A stretch of DNA of 15,079 nucleotides from Pseudomonadota bacterium (GTDB lineage: Bacteria; Pseudomonadota; Alphaproteobacteria; Ferrovibrionales; Ferrovibrionaceae), in assembly GCA_023433835.1 (NCBI GenBank), contig JAEYTW010000187.1, positions 1-15,079 of the forward strand. Direction: 5' to 3'. Below are positions 1-7,127 of the stretch, one piece after another; position 1 is the stretch's first letter; each line of letters begins with the position of its first letter. Both the position numbers and the translations under genes were made by a program. The notes under the pieces were generated by a model that was not told the DNA's origin, did not search any database, and saw only the letters and a list, made by a program, of their open reading frames with translations.

Positions 1-66
1 CCCGGGCGCGGGGGGCGCCGCCGCCCAATCCGCTGGGCGAGCCGTAAGGCCCGCCCAGAAGGAGGT

Positions 67-783
67 TCAGGCCACCGCGGCCAGCGAGCTCGCGGTGGTG
101 GCAGAGGTCGCGGCAGTACCGCGCGACTGGGCGTCCTGGTAGAACCGGAGCAGCAGCGAAGCCAACGCCTCGGCACCCGAGGTGCCGCTGTCGGTCGAGG
201 CGGTCGTCGTGGTCGACGCGGTCGCGGCCGTCTGGCTGCCGTCGTCCGCCGGCGGGGGGCCGGGCGGCGGGCCGCCGGGGCCGCCCGGGCCACCATTGCC
301 CCGCGCTTCGCGGGCCTTCTGGGCTTCGGTCTGGTCGATCTGACCGTCGCCGTTGGTGTCGAGCGACGAGAACACCTCGTCGGCCGACGGGCCCGAGGTG
401 TTGTCGCCCTGGCGGGCGGCGAAGCCGGTCTTGAACTCGTCGGCGGAAACCACGCCGTCGCCGTTGGTGTCATCCTCGGCGAACGGGTCCTTGCGTTGCC
501 CGCCCTGACCGCCAAATCCCCGGCCCTGATCTTCCTGGGCGGAGAGCAGCGCGCTGCTCAGTTGGTCCGACAGCTTCTGCAGTCCGGCCTGCAGCTCGCT
601 TTGGCTGACCTTGCCGTCGCCATCGGTATCGAGGGCATCGAACAGCTTGGCACTCGAATCCTCCTCGTTATCGGTCGACGAGGTCGTGGCCTGAGTCGCG
701 CTGGTCGACTGGTTACGCTGGCTCTGCAGCAACTGCAGATAGTAATTGTTGCTGCCGCCCGACAGGGAACTGACTGACGCCAT
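67..783 (-). CDS. EF-hand calcium-binding protein (three EF-hands)
   Basis: 238 aa. Three canonical 12-residue EF-hand loops are visible: DTDGDGKVSQSE (residues 52-63), DTNGDGVVSADE (105-116) and DTNGDGQIDQTE (142-153), each with acidic or Asn ligands at 1, 3 and 5 and Glu at 12. It is therefore a probable Ca2+ binder. The first hand is followed by an amphipathic stretch (64-84). A Gly/Pro-rich linker (163-179) and a Thr/Ser/Ala-rich segment (183-205) precede a short C-terminal helix-like part (204-219). No Sec or Tat signal and no membrane segment are seen; the N-terminus is Ser/Asn-rich. ATG is preceded by AAAGGA at a normal distance, so the start is well supported. It lies 105 bp beyond the end of the next minus-strand gene and probably has its own promoter. 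The partner or process is unknown. Known EF-hand proteins of this style act as calcium buffers or sensors, but nothing here says which. Confidence 0.9.
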   Translation of the reverse strand: MASVSSLSGGSNNYYLQLLQSQRNQSTSATQATTSSTDNEEDSSAKLFDALDTDGDGKVSQSELQAGLQKLSDQLSSALLSAQEDQGRGFGGQGGQRKDPFAEDDTNGDGVVSADEFKTGFAARQGDNTSGPSADEVFSSLDTNGDGQIDQTEAQKAREARGNGGPGGPGGPPPGPPPADDGSQTAATASTTTTASTDSGTSGAEALASLLLRFYQDAQSRGTAATSATTASSLAAVA

Positions 784-887
784 GGTGCGGTTTCCTTTCG
801 CTCCGTCGTCCCGGCGGGCGGGACTGAAGGCTTAACGGAGCCCCGCTGGAAACCCTGCGGGAAAAAAGTCCACGGCGTTGAAAAAAA

Positions 888-1850
888 TTATTGGCCCAGC
901 GGCTTCATCCGGTCGATCACCCGCACCTCGCGGGCCATCGACTGGGACAGCAGGTCGCTGCCGGCGATAGCCAGCGGGATGTTGAGCTCGCGCGCGCCCT
1001 CGATCACGCTGCGGACCGAGGCCGCCGCCTCCAGCGCCTGCACCACGCGGCGGGCCGAACGGCTGTCGAGCCCCGGCGGCCCGAAGACCGCGGCGCTGAC
1101 CGTGAAGGTATTGGCGCGCTGGCCCGTCAGCTCGGCGAAGGTCGGCACGCCGGGCCGGGCCGGATTGCGCCCGGCCCCGAAGGTGGCCAGCAGCGAGACC
1201 GGCGGCGGCTTGACCTTGGCCGCCGGGATCAGCGCGTTCGACCGGGCCACGCCGAGATCGACCTCGCCGGACTGCACTGCCTTGATCAGCGCCTCGAAGG
1301 TCGGATAGCCGACGCGGGCGATCGTCGGGTTCAGCGTCCGGCGCAGCATGGTCAGCACAATTTCCTGGGCGGATTCGACCTCGATCATGCCGGCGCGCAG
1401 CGTGCGCTTGCGATCGACCGTACGCAGATCGTCGAAGGCGGCGAACGGGCCGTTCAGCCGGGTGAACACCGCTTCGGAAATTCCCTTGGTCAGCTTGGCC
1501 ACCGGGGTCAGCGGCGCCAGCTTTTCGGTCGGCGGCCGCATCGCCCGGTCGACGGCATCGTCGAGCGGCACGGTCAGCGCCAGCACCGAACCGTCGCCAG
1601 GTGCCGTCTGCATCGCCTTGCGCAATTCGTCATGCGAGGTCGACTTCAGGCCGACCGGCACGCCCAGCTCGCGCTCCAGCCCCGGCTCCAGCAGGCCGGC
1701 CAGCTGCGCGGTGAGCGAGCCCGGACCGTAGGATTCGATCAGCGTGATCATCCGCACCGGGAATTGCAGCTGGGCGCGTGCCGCCCCGGCCATCGACATC
1801 GCGGCGGCACCGCCGGCAGCGGCCAGGAAGGTGCGGCGGGTCACGGTCAT
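888..1850 (-). CDS. Bug/TctC-like periplasmic substrate-binding protein
   Basis: 320 aa. The N-terminus has a twin-arginine signal: TRRTFLA at residues 4-10, a hydrophobic Ala/Gly/Met stretch, and an ARA/Q site near residue 26, predicting export to the periplasm. The mature protein starts with a FPVRMITLIESYGPGS segment (30-45), a diverged form of the N-terminal block of tripartite tricarboxylate transporter receptors (Bug family). It also has the family-like GRNPARPGVPTFAELTG stretch in the C-terminal half. Family members bind a small carboxylate or related organic ligand for a TctAB-type membrane complex or for sensing. No TctA or TctB gene is in the window, so this may be an orphan receptor. 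ATG is preceded by AAAGGGG, 13 bp after the stop of the M81 peptidase gene, so the two are probably co-transcribed. The ligand could be linked to the product of that peptidase, which is inference only. Confidence 0.8.
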   Translation of the reverse strand: MTVTRRTFLAAAGGAAAMSMAGAARAQLQFPVRMITLIESYGPGSLTAQLAGLLEPGLERELGVPVGLKSTSHDELRKAMQTAPGDGSVLALTVPLDDAVDRAMRPPTEKLAPLTPVAKLTKGISEAVFTRLNGPFAAFDDLRTVDRKRTLRAGMIEVESAQEIVLTMLRRTLNPTIARVGYPTFEALIKAVQSGEVDLGVARSNALIPAAKVKPPPVSLLATFGAGRNPARPGVPTFAELTGQRANTFTVSAAVFGPPGLDSRSARRVVQALEAAASVRSVIEGARELNIPLAIAGSDLLSQSMAREVRVIDRMKPLGQ

Positions 1851-1863
1851 GTCGAGGCCCCTT

Positions 1864-3393
1864 TCAGGTCGCGGGCGTCTGGTGGGGCTGGCCCAGCGGC
1901 ATCAGCCGCACGCCCTCCCGCAGGTTCTTATACGGCAACAATTCCGGCCGGTCGATAAAGGCACCGGGGGCGCCGACGACCAGGATGTCCTCGGCGATGT
2001 CGGTGAAGTCGCCGCGGAAATGCACGGTCGATTTCAGGCCGAGGATCTTGACCTCGCCCGGCTCGACGCCGAGATGCCGGAACATTTCCTTGTCGGCCGC
2101 CTGCATGCGCACCGAGGCGACGCAGACCCGCACCGAGCCCGACCCGGCCTCGGCCCGCAACAGCGCCATCTTGCCGAGCCTGGCGCGCGTGCCGCCGTAG
2201 AACGGCCCGGTGCAGAGGAATTCGCCGTTGCCGAGCTTCTCGACCGTGAAGCGGCCGACATAGGGCGGATCGCCCTCGGTGAACATTTTACCGCCCAGGC
2301 TCAACTCGATCGAGGCGCCCTCGCCGGCACGATGGGCGATGGCCGCCGCGGCCGGGTCGATCAGATGGCCGATCACGGCATCGCGCGCGCCGCCTTCGAT
2401 CAGGGCGCGCAACACGCCTGTGGTGTCCGACGTGCCGCCGGCACCGGAATTGTCCTGCACGTCGGCCAGCACGATGGTGCGGCTGGCCGAGTTCGACTGG
2501 CGCATCGCCGTCGCCACCGCTTCGTCGGGCGACAACAGCGGCAGGAGGAATTCGCCTTCGCGCGCACTGATGGCCGCGGCCAGCGCCTCGGCGGCGGCAT
2601 CGGCCGCTGCCTGCGTCTCGCCATAGGCGATGACGGCGGGGCCGCATTCATGGATGTCGGCCGGCGGGAAACCGGGCGTGAACGACAGCGAGACCACGCC
2701 CTCGCCTTCCGACGCCGCCAGGTGCTCGTAGACGCCCTTGGCCGGCTCGACCATCGTGCATTGCGCGGTCAGGGGCATCAGGAACGGCAGATGGCGCAGC
2801 GCCTTGGCCGGCCGCCTGCCTTCGGCCAGCAGGCGATCGAGCGCGGCGGCGACGCGGCCGCCGGTCTCGGCCATGTCAAGATGCGGATAGGTGCGGTAGG
2901 CGATCAGCAGGTCGGAATGGGCGACCATCGCCTTGGTGACGTTGGCGTGCAGATCGAGGCTCGCAACGATCGGCACGTCGGGCCCGACGATCGCCCGCAG
3001 CCGGGCCAGCAGGGCGCCCTCGCCATCCTCGTGATGCTCGGTCACCATCGCGCCGTGCAGGTCGAGATAAAGCGCGTCGAGCGGCCCTTCGGCCAGCGCG
3101 GCCTTCAGCCCGTCCTCGAGAATCCCGGCCATGGTCTCGAATGCCTCGACCGTGACATGCGCCGCCGGCACCGAGGCCGCCCAGGCCAGCGGCACGAGGT
3201 CGTGGCCGACCGCGGTCGCGGCATCGATGAACCCCGCGATCGGGATGTTGATGCCGGCGAACACCGGCGGGATGTCGGCGCCCCTGGTCAGGCCGGGCCA
3301 GCCCTGCCCCTCGACGAAATAGCGCCACTCGGCCTTGAGCGGGGCGAAGGTATTGGTCTCGTGCTGGAAGCCGCCGATGGCGATGCGGGCCAT
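1864..3393 (-). CDS. M81 family (MlrC-like) metallopeptidase
   Basis: 509 aa from the ATG of MARIAIGGF; a longer open frame runs upstream into rlmE but is not supported. MlrC (microcystinase C) is the best-known member of the family, a zinc peptidase acting on linearised cyclic peptides; most relatives have unknown substrates. Visible motifs: HETN (11-14), DLHG with H113, LDLHAN with D147 and H149, YPHLD with H171, and in the C-terminal domain DVQDNSGAGG (311-320) and STVHFRGDF (455-463). The spacing H113/D147/H149/H171 equals the H150/D184/H186/H208 metal-ligand spacing I recall for MlrC, and E12 may match its Glu56. GAGG lies 5 bases before the ATG. It is 13 bp from rlmE upstream and 13 bp from the solute-binding protein downstream. 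No signal peptide, so a cytoplasmic enzyme is expected. Microcystin itself is unlikely to be the substrate, since no other mlr gene is present. Confidence 0.88.
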   Translation of the reverse strand: MARIAIGGFQHETNTFAPLKAEWRYFVEGQGWPGLTRGADIPPVFAGINIPIAGFIDAATAVGHDLVPLAWAASVPAAHVTVEAFETMAGILEDGLKAALAEGPLDALYLDLHGAMVTEHHEDGEGALLARLRAIVGPDVPIVASLDLHANVTKAMVAHSDLLIAYRTYPHLDMAETGGRVAAALDRLLAEGRRPAKALRHLPFLMPLTAQCTMVEPAKGVYEHLAASEGEGVVSLSFTPGFPPADIHECGPAVIAYGETQAAADAAAEALAAAISAREGEFLLPLLSPDEAVATAMRQSNSASRTIVLADVQDNSGAGGTSDTTGVLRALIEGGARDAVIGHLIDPAAAAIAHRAGEGASIELSLGGKMFTEGDPPYVGRFTVEKLGNGEFLCTGPFYGGTRARLGKMALLRAEAGSGSVRVCVASVRMQAADKEMFRHLGVEPGEVKILGLKSTVHFRGDFTDIAEDILVVGAPGAFIDRPELLPYKNLREGVRLMPLGQPHQTPAT

Positions 3394-3406
3394 GATGCCT
3401 CGAAAA

Positions 3407-4108
3407 TCAGGATGACGTGGTCTTGTCGGAACGGCCGCGGAAACCGAGGGCCACGACGTAGCTTTCGGACGAATCCTTGCGGCTGGCATCGGGCTTGGCG
3501 TGCTTCACTTCGGAGAACAACTGCTTCATCGTGGTCAGCAGGTGGTTCTCGGTGCCGCCCTTCAAGACCTTGCAGGCGAAATGCCCGCCTGGCTTCAGCA
3601 CGCGCTCGGCAAAATCGATGGCGATCTCGCACAGCGCCATGATGCGGATATGATCGGTCTGGCGGTGGCCGGTGGCCGGCGAGGCCATGTCGGAGAGGAC
3701 GACGTCGACCGGCCCGCCCAGCATGTCCATCACTTTGCGGTCCGCCCCTTCCGACAGGAAGTCGAGCTGGATCACCGTGGCGCCGGGCACCGGATCCATC
3801 GGGTTTATGTCGACGGCGAGCACGCTGCCGTTCTTGCCGACGCGCTGGACGGCGACCTGGGTCCAGCCGCCCGGGGCGGCCCCGAGATCGACGACGCGAT
3901 CGCCCGGCTTCAACAGCTTGAAGCGGTCGTCGAGCTGTACCAGCTTGTAGGCCGCGCGGCTGCGCCAGCCTTCCTTCTGCGCGGCCGCCACATAGGGGTC
4001 GTTCAGCTGGCGGTTCAGCCAGGCCTGCGACGAGGTCGAGCGGCCGGTAGCGGTCTTGAGCCGCGTGGCAAGCCCCCGCGCGCCCGGTGGCTGTCCGGTT
4101 TTAGCCAT
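3407..4108 (-). CDS. rlmE: 23S rRNA (uridine-2552 2'-O)-methyltransferase RlmE
   Basis: 233 aa. RlmE (FtsJ/RrmJ) methylates the 2'-OH of U2552 in the A-loop of 23S rRNA on the large subunit, using S-adenosylmethionine, late in 50S assembly. The protein shows the family SAM-binding motif VVDLGAAPGGWTQ (72-84) and the four catalytic-site residues: K55 in SRAAYKL, D140 in VLSDMASP, K180 in ACKVLKGG and E215 in SSESYVVA, in the right order. The N-terminus has a basic extension of about 30 residues (1-30), common in alphaproteobacterial versions. The ATG lies 5 bp after the stop of the Ppx/GppA gene, and this gene pair is a recurring arrangement in alphaproteobacteria. The following peptidase gene begins 13 bp beyond its stop, so rlmE probably sits in the middle of a four-gene transcript. 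Confidence 0.96.
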   Translation of the reverse strand: MAKTGQPPGARGLATRLKTATGRSTSSQAWLNRQLNDPYVAAAQKEGWRSRAAYKLVQLDDRFKLLKPGDRVVDLGAAPGGWTQVAVQRVGKNGSVLAVDINPMDPVPGATVIQLDFLSEGADRKVMDMLGGPVDVVLSDMASPATGHRQTDHIRIMALCEIAIDFAERVLKPGGHFACKVLKGGTENHLLTTMKQLFSEVKHAKPDASRKDSSESYVVALGFRGRSDKTTSS

Positions 4109-4113
4109 GATGG

Positions 4114-5181
4114 TCAGATCCTCGATTCGACGGAATAGCGGCCGCGGGCGTAGGCGTCGGCGTCGGCCTGCTGCATCAGGCCCATCAGCAGGCCTTCGCG
4201 CACGCCGCGGTCGGCCACCCGCAGATGCGGGGCGGGCCAGACCCGGTAGATCGCCTCGAGGATCGCACAGCCGGCCACGACAAGATCGGCGCGGTCGGCG
4301 CCGATGCAGGGATGGCGCGCCCGTTCGGCGACCGGCATCTCGGCCAGGTCGCGCGACACCGACAGCACGTCGGGGAAAGTGATCCAGCGTCCGTCGACCG
4401 CGGCGCGCTCATAGCGCGGCAGGTCGAGCAGCACGCCCGCGATGGTGGTGACGGTGCCCGAGGTGCCGAGCATCTGGACGGTGCCCTGGTCGACCGCGGG
4501 CCTCAGGTGATGCTGCGCCTCGAACGGCTGCAGCAGGCCCATGACTTCCTCGACCATCTGGTCGTAGGTCTCCGACAGCGGCCCGCGATCATGCCAGCGC
4601 TCGGCCAACGTCACGACCCCGGTCGGCACCGACACCCAGCCCAGCGCGCGCGCCTCGCGGTTCGGATCCAGCGCCAGCCAGATCAGCTCGGTCGAGCCGC
4701 CGCCGATGTCGAAGATCAGGGCGTTGCGATGATCGTAATCGAGCAGTGGCGAACAGCCGGCCAGCGCCAGCCGCGCCTCCTCCTGGCCCGAAATGATCTC
4801 GAGCTTCAGACCGGCTTCCGCCTCGACCCGCGTGAGGAATTCCTGGCCGTTCTCCGCCTGGCGGCAGGCTTCGGTGGCGACGCAGCGGAAACGGCTGGCG
4901 TTGCGGCGGTCGAGCTTGGCGGCGCAGACCTTCAGCGCCTCGACCGCCCGGCCCATGGCGACGTCGGACAGCCGCCCGGTACGATGCAACCCCTCGCCCA
5001 GCCGCACGATCCGGGAAAAGGCGTCGATCACCCGGAAACCGGCCTGGGTCGGCCGGGCGATCAGGAGGCGGCAATTGTTCGTGCCGAGGTCGAGCGCGCC
5101 GAATACATGCGCGAAGCGGCCGCGCCGATCCCCGGCGTAGCGCGCCTGGGCATGGTTCGGCGATAGCGACCGCAAGTCCAC
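4114..5181 (-). CDS. Ppx/GppA family phosphatase
   Basis: About 355 aa. The family comprises exopolyphosphatases and guanosine-pentaphosphate phosphohydrolases of the actin/ASKHA fold, acting on polyphosphate or pppGpp in the cytoplasm. Visible signatures: LDLGTNNCRLL near the N-terminus (phosphate 1), the ATEACRQAEN helix, ISGQEEA carrying the expected catalytic Glu, DIGGGSTEL (phosphate 2), LGTSGTVTT in the second lobe, and VADRGVREGLL near the C-terminus. It has only the core phosphatase domain, without the extra C-terminal HD-like domain of E. coli Ppx/GppA. Which of the two activities it has cannot be read from the sequence. I chose the GTG at 5181 because GGAG lies 7 bases upstream; a TTG at 5196 in the same frame would add five residues and has a weaker site. 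It is the first gene of the minus-strand cluster and is divergent from the YhhN gene. Confidence 0.92.
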   Translation of the reverse strand: MDLRSLSPNHAQARYAGDRRGRFAHVFGALDLGTNNCRLLIARPTQAGFRVIDAFSRIVRLGEGLHRTGRLSDVAMGRAVEALKVCAAKLDRRNASRFRCVATEACRQAENGQEFLTRVEAEAGLKLEIISGQEEARLALAGCSPLLDYDHRNALIFDIGGGSTELIWLALDPNREARALGWVSVPTGVVTLAERWHDRGPLSETYDQMVEEVMGLLQPFEAQHHLRPAVDQGTVQMLGTSGTVTTIAGVLLDLPRYERAAVDGRWITFPDVLSVSRDLAEMPVAERARHPCIGADRADLVVAGCAILEAIYRVWPAPHLRVADRGVREGLLMGLMQQADADAYARGRYSVESRI

Positions 5182-5311
5182 GAAGCAACTCCACAATATG
5201 ACTCACCCACTTTACGGGCCGCGCGCCACAAGGCAACCCGTTTGCGGCTGGCAGGGCTTCGCCCGCCGCCCTAGTATCACCGGCCGCATTCGGGGAGGCC
5301 AGGGACTTACA

Positions 5312-5986
5312 ATGATCATCAGCCTTTGGCCACAGGATCGAAGCGCGCGGATTCTTGCCCGCCTCGCGATCTTTGCCGCGTTTCTCTACCTCGCCTTGCT
5401 CGATCTGCGCCCCTGGACCGGCGATGTTGCGCTGAAGACGGCCTTTTGCCTGGTCCTGGCCCTGCTTGCCTGGCGGGCGGGCGCGAGGCTGCTGACCCTC
5501 GCCCTCGCCTTCGCCAGCCTCGGCGACGCCTTGCTCGGCCTCGACCCGCAAAAGCTGTTCGTCGCCGGGCTTGCCGCCTTCCTGGTCATGCAGGTGCTCT
5601 ATTTCGCGATCTTCCTGCGGCGCGGCCCGCCCGGTCGGCCGGTGTTCTGGCGGATGCTGGCGATGGCCGCGACCGGGGCAGCGGCCGTGATCTACCTGTC
5701 GATTCTGTGGCCCCGGCTGGGCGGCCTCGCCATCCCGGTCGCGATCTACGTCGCGGCGATTCTCGCCATGGCGCTGGCCGCCTGGACCCAGCCCGGCCTG
5801 GCGATTCCCGTGGGCGCGACCCTGTTCGTGATATCGGACGCGCTGATCGCCGGCGGCCGTTTCCTGGGGCTCGGGCTCTGGACGGCCCAGGGAATCTGGG
5901 CCACCTACGCGCTGGCGCAGATCCTCATCGTGCTTGGCCTGACCGCGCCAAACATCCGGGTTGACAACCCCGAACGACATACCTAA
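5312..5986 (+). CDS. YhhN/TMEM86 family membrane protein
   Basis: 224 aa, highly hydrophobic, with about 7-8 membrane segments spread over the whole length. Conserved polar residues fit the YhhN pattern: K42 in ALKTAF, SLGDALLGLD (69-78, D72) and a late VISDALIA (D176), with a C-terminal WATYALAQILIVLG segment. The mammalian relatives TMEM86A/B are lysoplasmalogenases. Bacterial members are thought to be membrane hydrolases of related ether lipids, but the role here is inferred from the family only. The ATG at 5312 follows AGGGA at about 7 bases; an upstream in-frame ATG at 5198 would add 38 non-hydrophobic residues and overlap the divergent promoter region, so I reject it. Its stop TAA is part of the -10 box of the tRNA-Gln promoter. 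Confidence 0.85.
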   Translation: MIISLWPQDRSARILARLAIFAAFLYLALLDLRPWTGDVALKTAFCLVLALLAWRAGARLLTLALAFASLGDALLGLDPQKLFVAGLAAFLVMQVLYFAIFLRRGPPGRPVFWRMLAMAATGAAAVIYLSILWPRLGGLAIPVAIYVAAILAMALAAWTQPGLAIPVGATLFVISDALIAGGRFLGLGLWTAQGIWATYALAQILIVLGLTAPNIRVDNPERHT

Positions 5987-5989
5987 TTT
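5961..5989 (+). promoter_or_regulatory. Predicted sigma-70 promoter for tRNA-Gln
   Basis: TTGACA (5961-5966), a 17-base spacer and TAATTT (5984-5989) form a near-consensus housekeeping promoter. Transcription would begin near 5996 and give a 5' leader of roughly 67 bases before the tRNA. The -10 box overlaps the stop codon of the YhhN gene, so the promoter is embedded in the preceding coding end. Confidence 0.65.
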
Positions 5990-6063
5990 CCGCGCCACGC
6001 CAGCAGGGCTCAACCCCTCGCCGGCCCAACCCGCCGCTGCAAACTGACGCGTCGGCATGGTGT

Positions 6064-6137
6064 TGGGGGATCGTCTAACGGTAGGACAGCGGACTCTGAC
6101 TCCGCCAGTCTAGGTTCGAATCCTAGTCCCCCAGCCA
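6064..6137 (+). tRNA. tRNA-Gln (anticodon CTG)
   Basis: A full cloverleaf can be drawn: acceptor TGGGGGA/TCCCCCA (7 bp), D arm GTCT/GGAC, anticodon stem GCGGA/TCCGC with loop CTCTGAC, variable loop CAGT, T arm CTAGG/CCTAG with loop TTCGAAT, discriminator G and an encoded CCA. The anticodon CTG reads the codon CAG, so it is glutamine. The 3' end serves as the attachment site of the neighbouring integrated island: its last 17 bases recur near 9.1 kb. The gene itself is intact, as usual when an integrase restores the tRNA end. Confidence 0.96.
6121..6137 (+). repeat. attL: left attachment repeat in the tRNA 3' end
   Basis: TCCTAGTCCCCCAGCCA, the last 17 bases of tRNA-Gln including CCA. It matches the right repeat at 9096-9111 with a single-base gap. 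Confidence 0.75.
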
Positions 6138-6177
6138 TTTCTCGAAAATCATTATATTTCAAGCGCTTAGCGAAGCC

Positions 6178-7036
6178 ATGGTGTCGAAAAGTCGTGGTGC
6201 TGTACCACAGGCCAGTACCTGTGGTGCTGACCACGTGAACTATCTCGAACGACGTTCCGAAACCTACTACGCCGTTGTCCCCGTACCTAAGCACCTGTGG
6301 GGTGCCGCCGGGAAACGTAAGACTGCCAGATCGATCAACACGAAAAAGCGGGACGAGGCGTTGCGCCGGCTACCGGCCATCTTGTCAGCGAATCCGACGA
6401 AGCCGCAGCCATGCCCCCGCCCCAAGGCGGTCAAAGACGCGTTGCCCGTCGCGCTGGATTTCGCGCCACGGTTCAGGCGCGCGGACTCAAAGGTCATTAT
6501 CGACCGCGATCTGAGGCTGACCGAAAGGGACAAGGTCGGCGATGCCATCGACAGCACCGCTGATGACATCTTCGGCCCAATGTCTGACGTAGAGGGCAAA
6601 CTTGGCGCCGAAGAACGGCTTCAATTTCACCAGATCGCCCGCGGCGAGAAGCTACCACTGGCCGTCGTTCTGGACCGATGGATAGCTGAAGAAGGTGGGC
6701 GCTACCGGTCGGCGGCGACTTTAACGAAGGCGCGGCATATCGCCAGACTCCTGACGGAACATTTCAGCCCGCATTACGCGATCCAAGATGCCGACCGCGG
6801 GGAAATCACCGAATTCATCCGCACCGAGTTACTAAAGAAGCGCGGCATCACGACAAAGACGGTGAACAACTTGCTGTCGCCGCTGCGGAAGATGTGGCAG
6901 TGGTCGCAGAATCGCGGCTACATCCCTGCGGGCGATATCACTTGGACGAAACAAGTAACGGTACACAAGCATGATATCGGCGATGGGACGGGCAAGCTGC
7001 CGCCGCGGTCGACTGACGAGCTTGTAGTTCTGCTAA
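6178..7036 (+). pseudogene. Tyrosine-type integrase, truncated by an IS element
   Basis: About 286 residues remain. The N-terminal part (YLERRSETYYAVVPVPKHL, about residues 21-39) resembles the DUF6538-type start of phage/island integrases. Residues about 160-255 form a SAM-like core-binding domain (LDRWIAEEGGRYRSAATLTK, then a TVNNLLSPLRKMWQWSQNRG segment). The catalytic domain with its Arg-His-Arg-Tyr residues is absent: the frame runs into the IS inverted repeat at 7037 and stops at 7059. No continuation is recognisable beyond the right end of the IS. It should therefore bind DNA at best and be unable to recombine. It starts 40 bases from tRNA-Gln, which marks it as the island's own integrase. 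The start is uncertain: ATG 6178 and GTG 6235 both lack a good ribosome-binding site, and family likeness begins just after the GTG. Confidence 0.85.
6194..6234. repeat. Paired dyad repeats between attL and the integrase core
   Basis: Two copies of a near-palindromic unit are present: GTGGTGCTGTACCAC (6194-6208) and GTGGTGCTGACCAC (6221-6234). The spacer between them makes a further inverted repeat, ACCACAGG (6204-6211) with CCTGTGGT (6218-6225). They lie at the extreme 5' end of the integrase reading frame. If the integrase starts at the GTG at 6235 the whole array is upstream of it, fitting an operator or arm-type recombinase/excisionase sites. The function is inferred. Confidence 0.5.
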
Positions 7037-7083
7037 GAGCCCGTTTTGAAAATCGGTGAGGGCGGTTGCTGGGCCGCTCGGAT

Positions 7084-7113
7084 TATAATTCAAGCTTCGG
7101 ATGTAGACGAAGC
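7084..7113 (+). promoter_or_regulatory. IS leader: -10 box and hairpin before the transposase
   Basis: A perfect TATAAT lies at 7084-7089 with no good -35 at normal spacing. It is followed by the inverted repeat GCTTCG (7094-7099) / CGAAGC (7108-7113) in the untranslated leader. Such hairpins in IS leaders can limit translation from read-through transcripts. The role is inferred. Confidence 0.35.
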
Positions 7114-7127
7114 AAAGCCTTGGTCGA

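Noticed and set aside
1..47. Possible C-terminal tail of a plus-strand gene ending at TAA 45-47 (…NPLGEP)
   Set aside because: The frame is open for only 14 codons to the window edge in very GC-rich DNA, where open frames are common; there is no homology to judge by.
839..890. Terminator-like elements between the solute-binding protein and EF-hand genes (CCCGC/GCGGG repeat, A/T runs)
   Set aside because: On the minus strand the T runs come before the stem rather than after it, and no stem precedes the T run just after the stop codon.
3394..3489. N-terminal extension of the M81 peptidase into rlmE
   Set aside because: The extra 32 residues overlap the end of rlmE; the family N-terminus begins at MARIAIGG, with GAGG just upstream.
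4589..6058. 489-codon minus-strand open frame crossing the phosphatase and YhhN genes
   Set aside because: It spans two well-supported genes in the wrong frame or strand and shows low-complexity Arg/Gly/Gln content.
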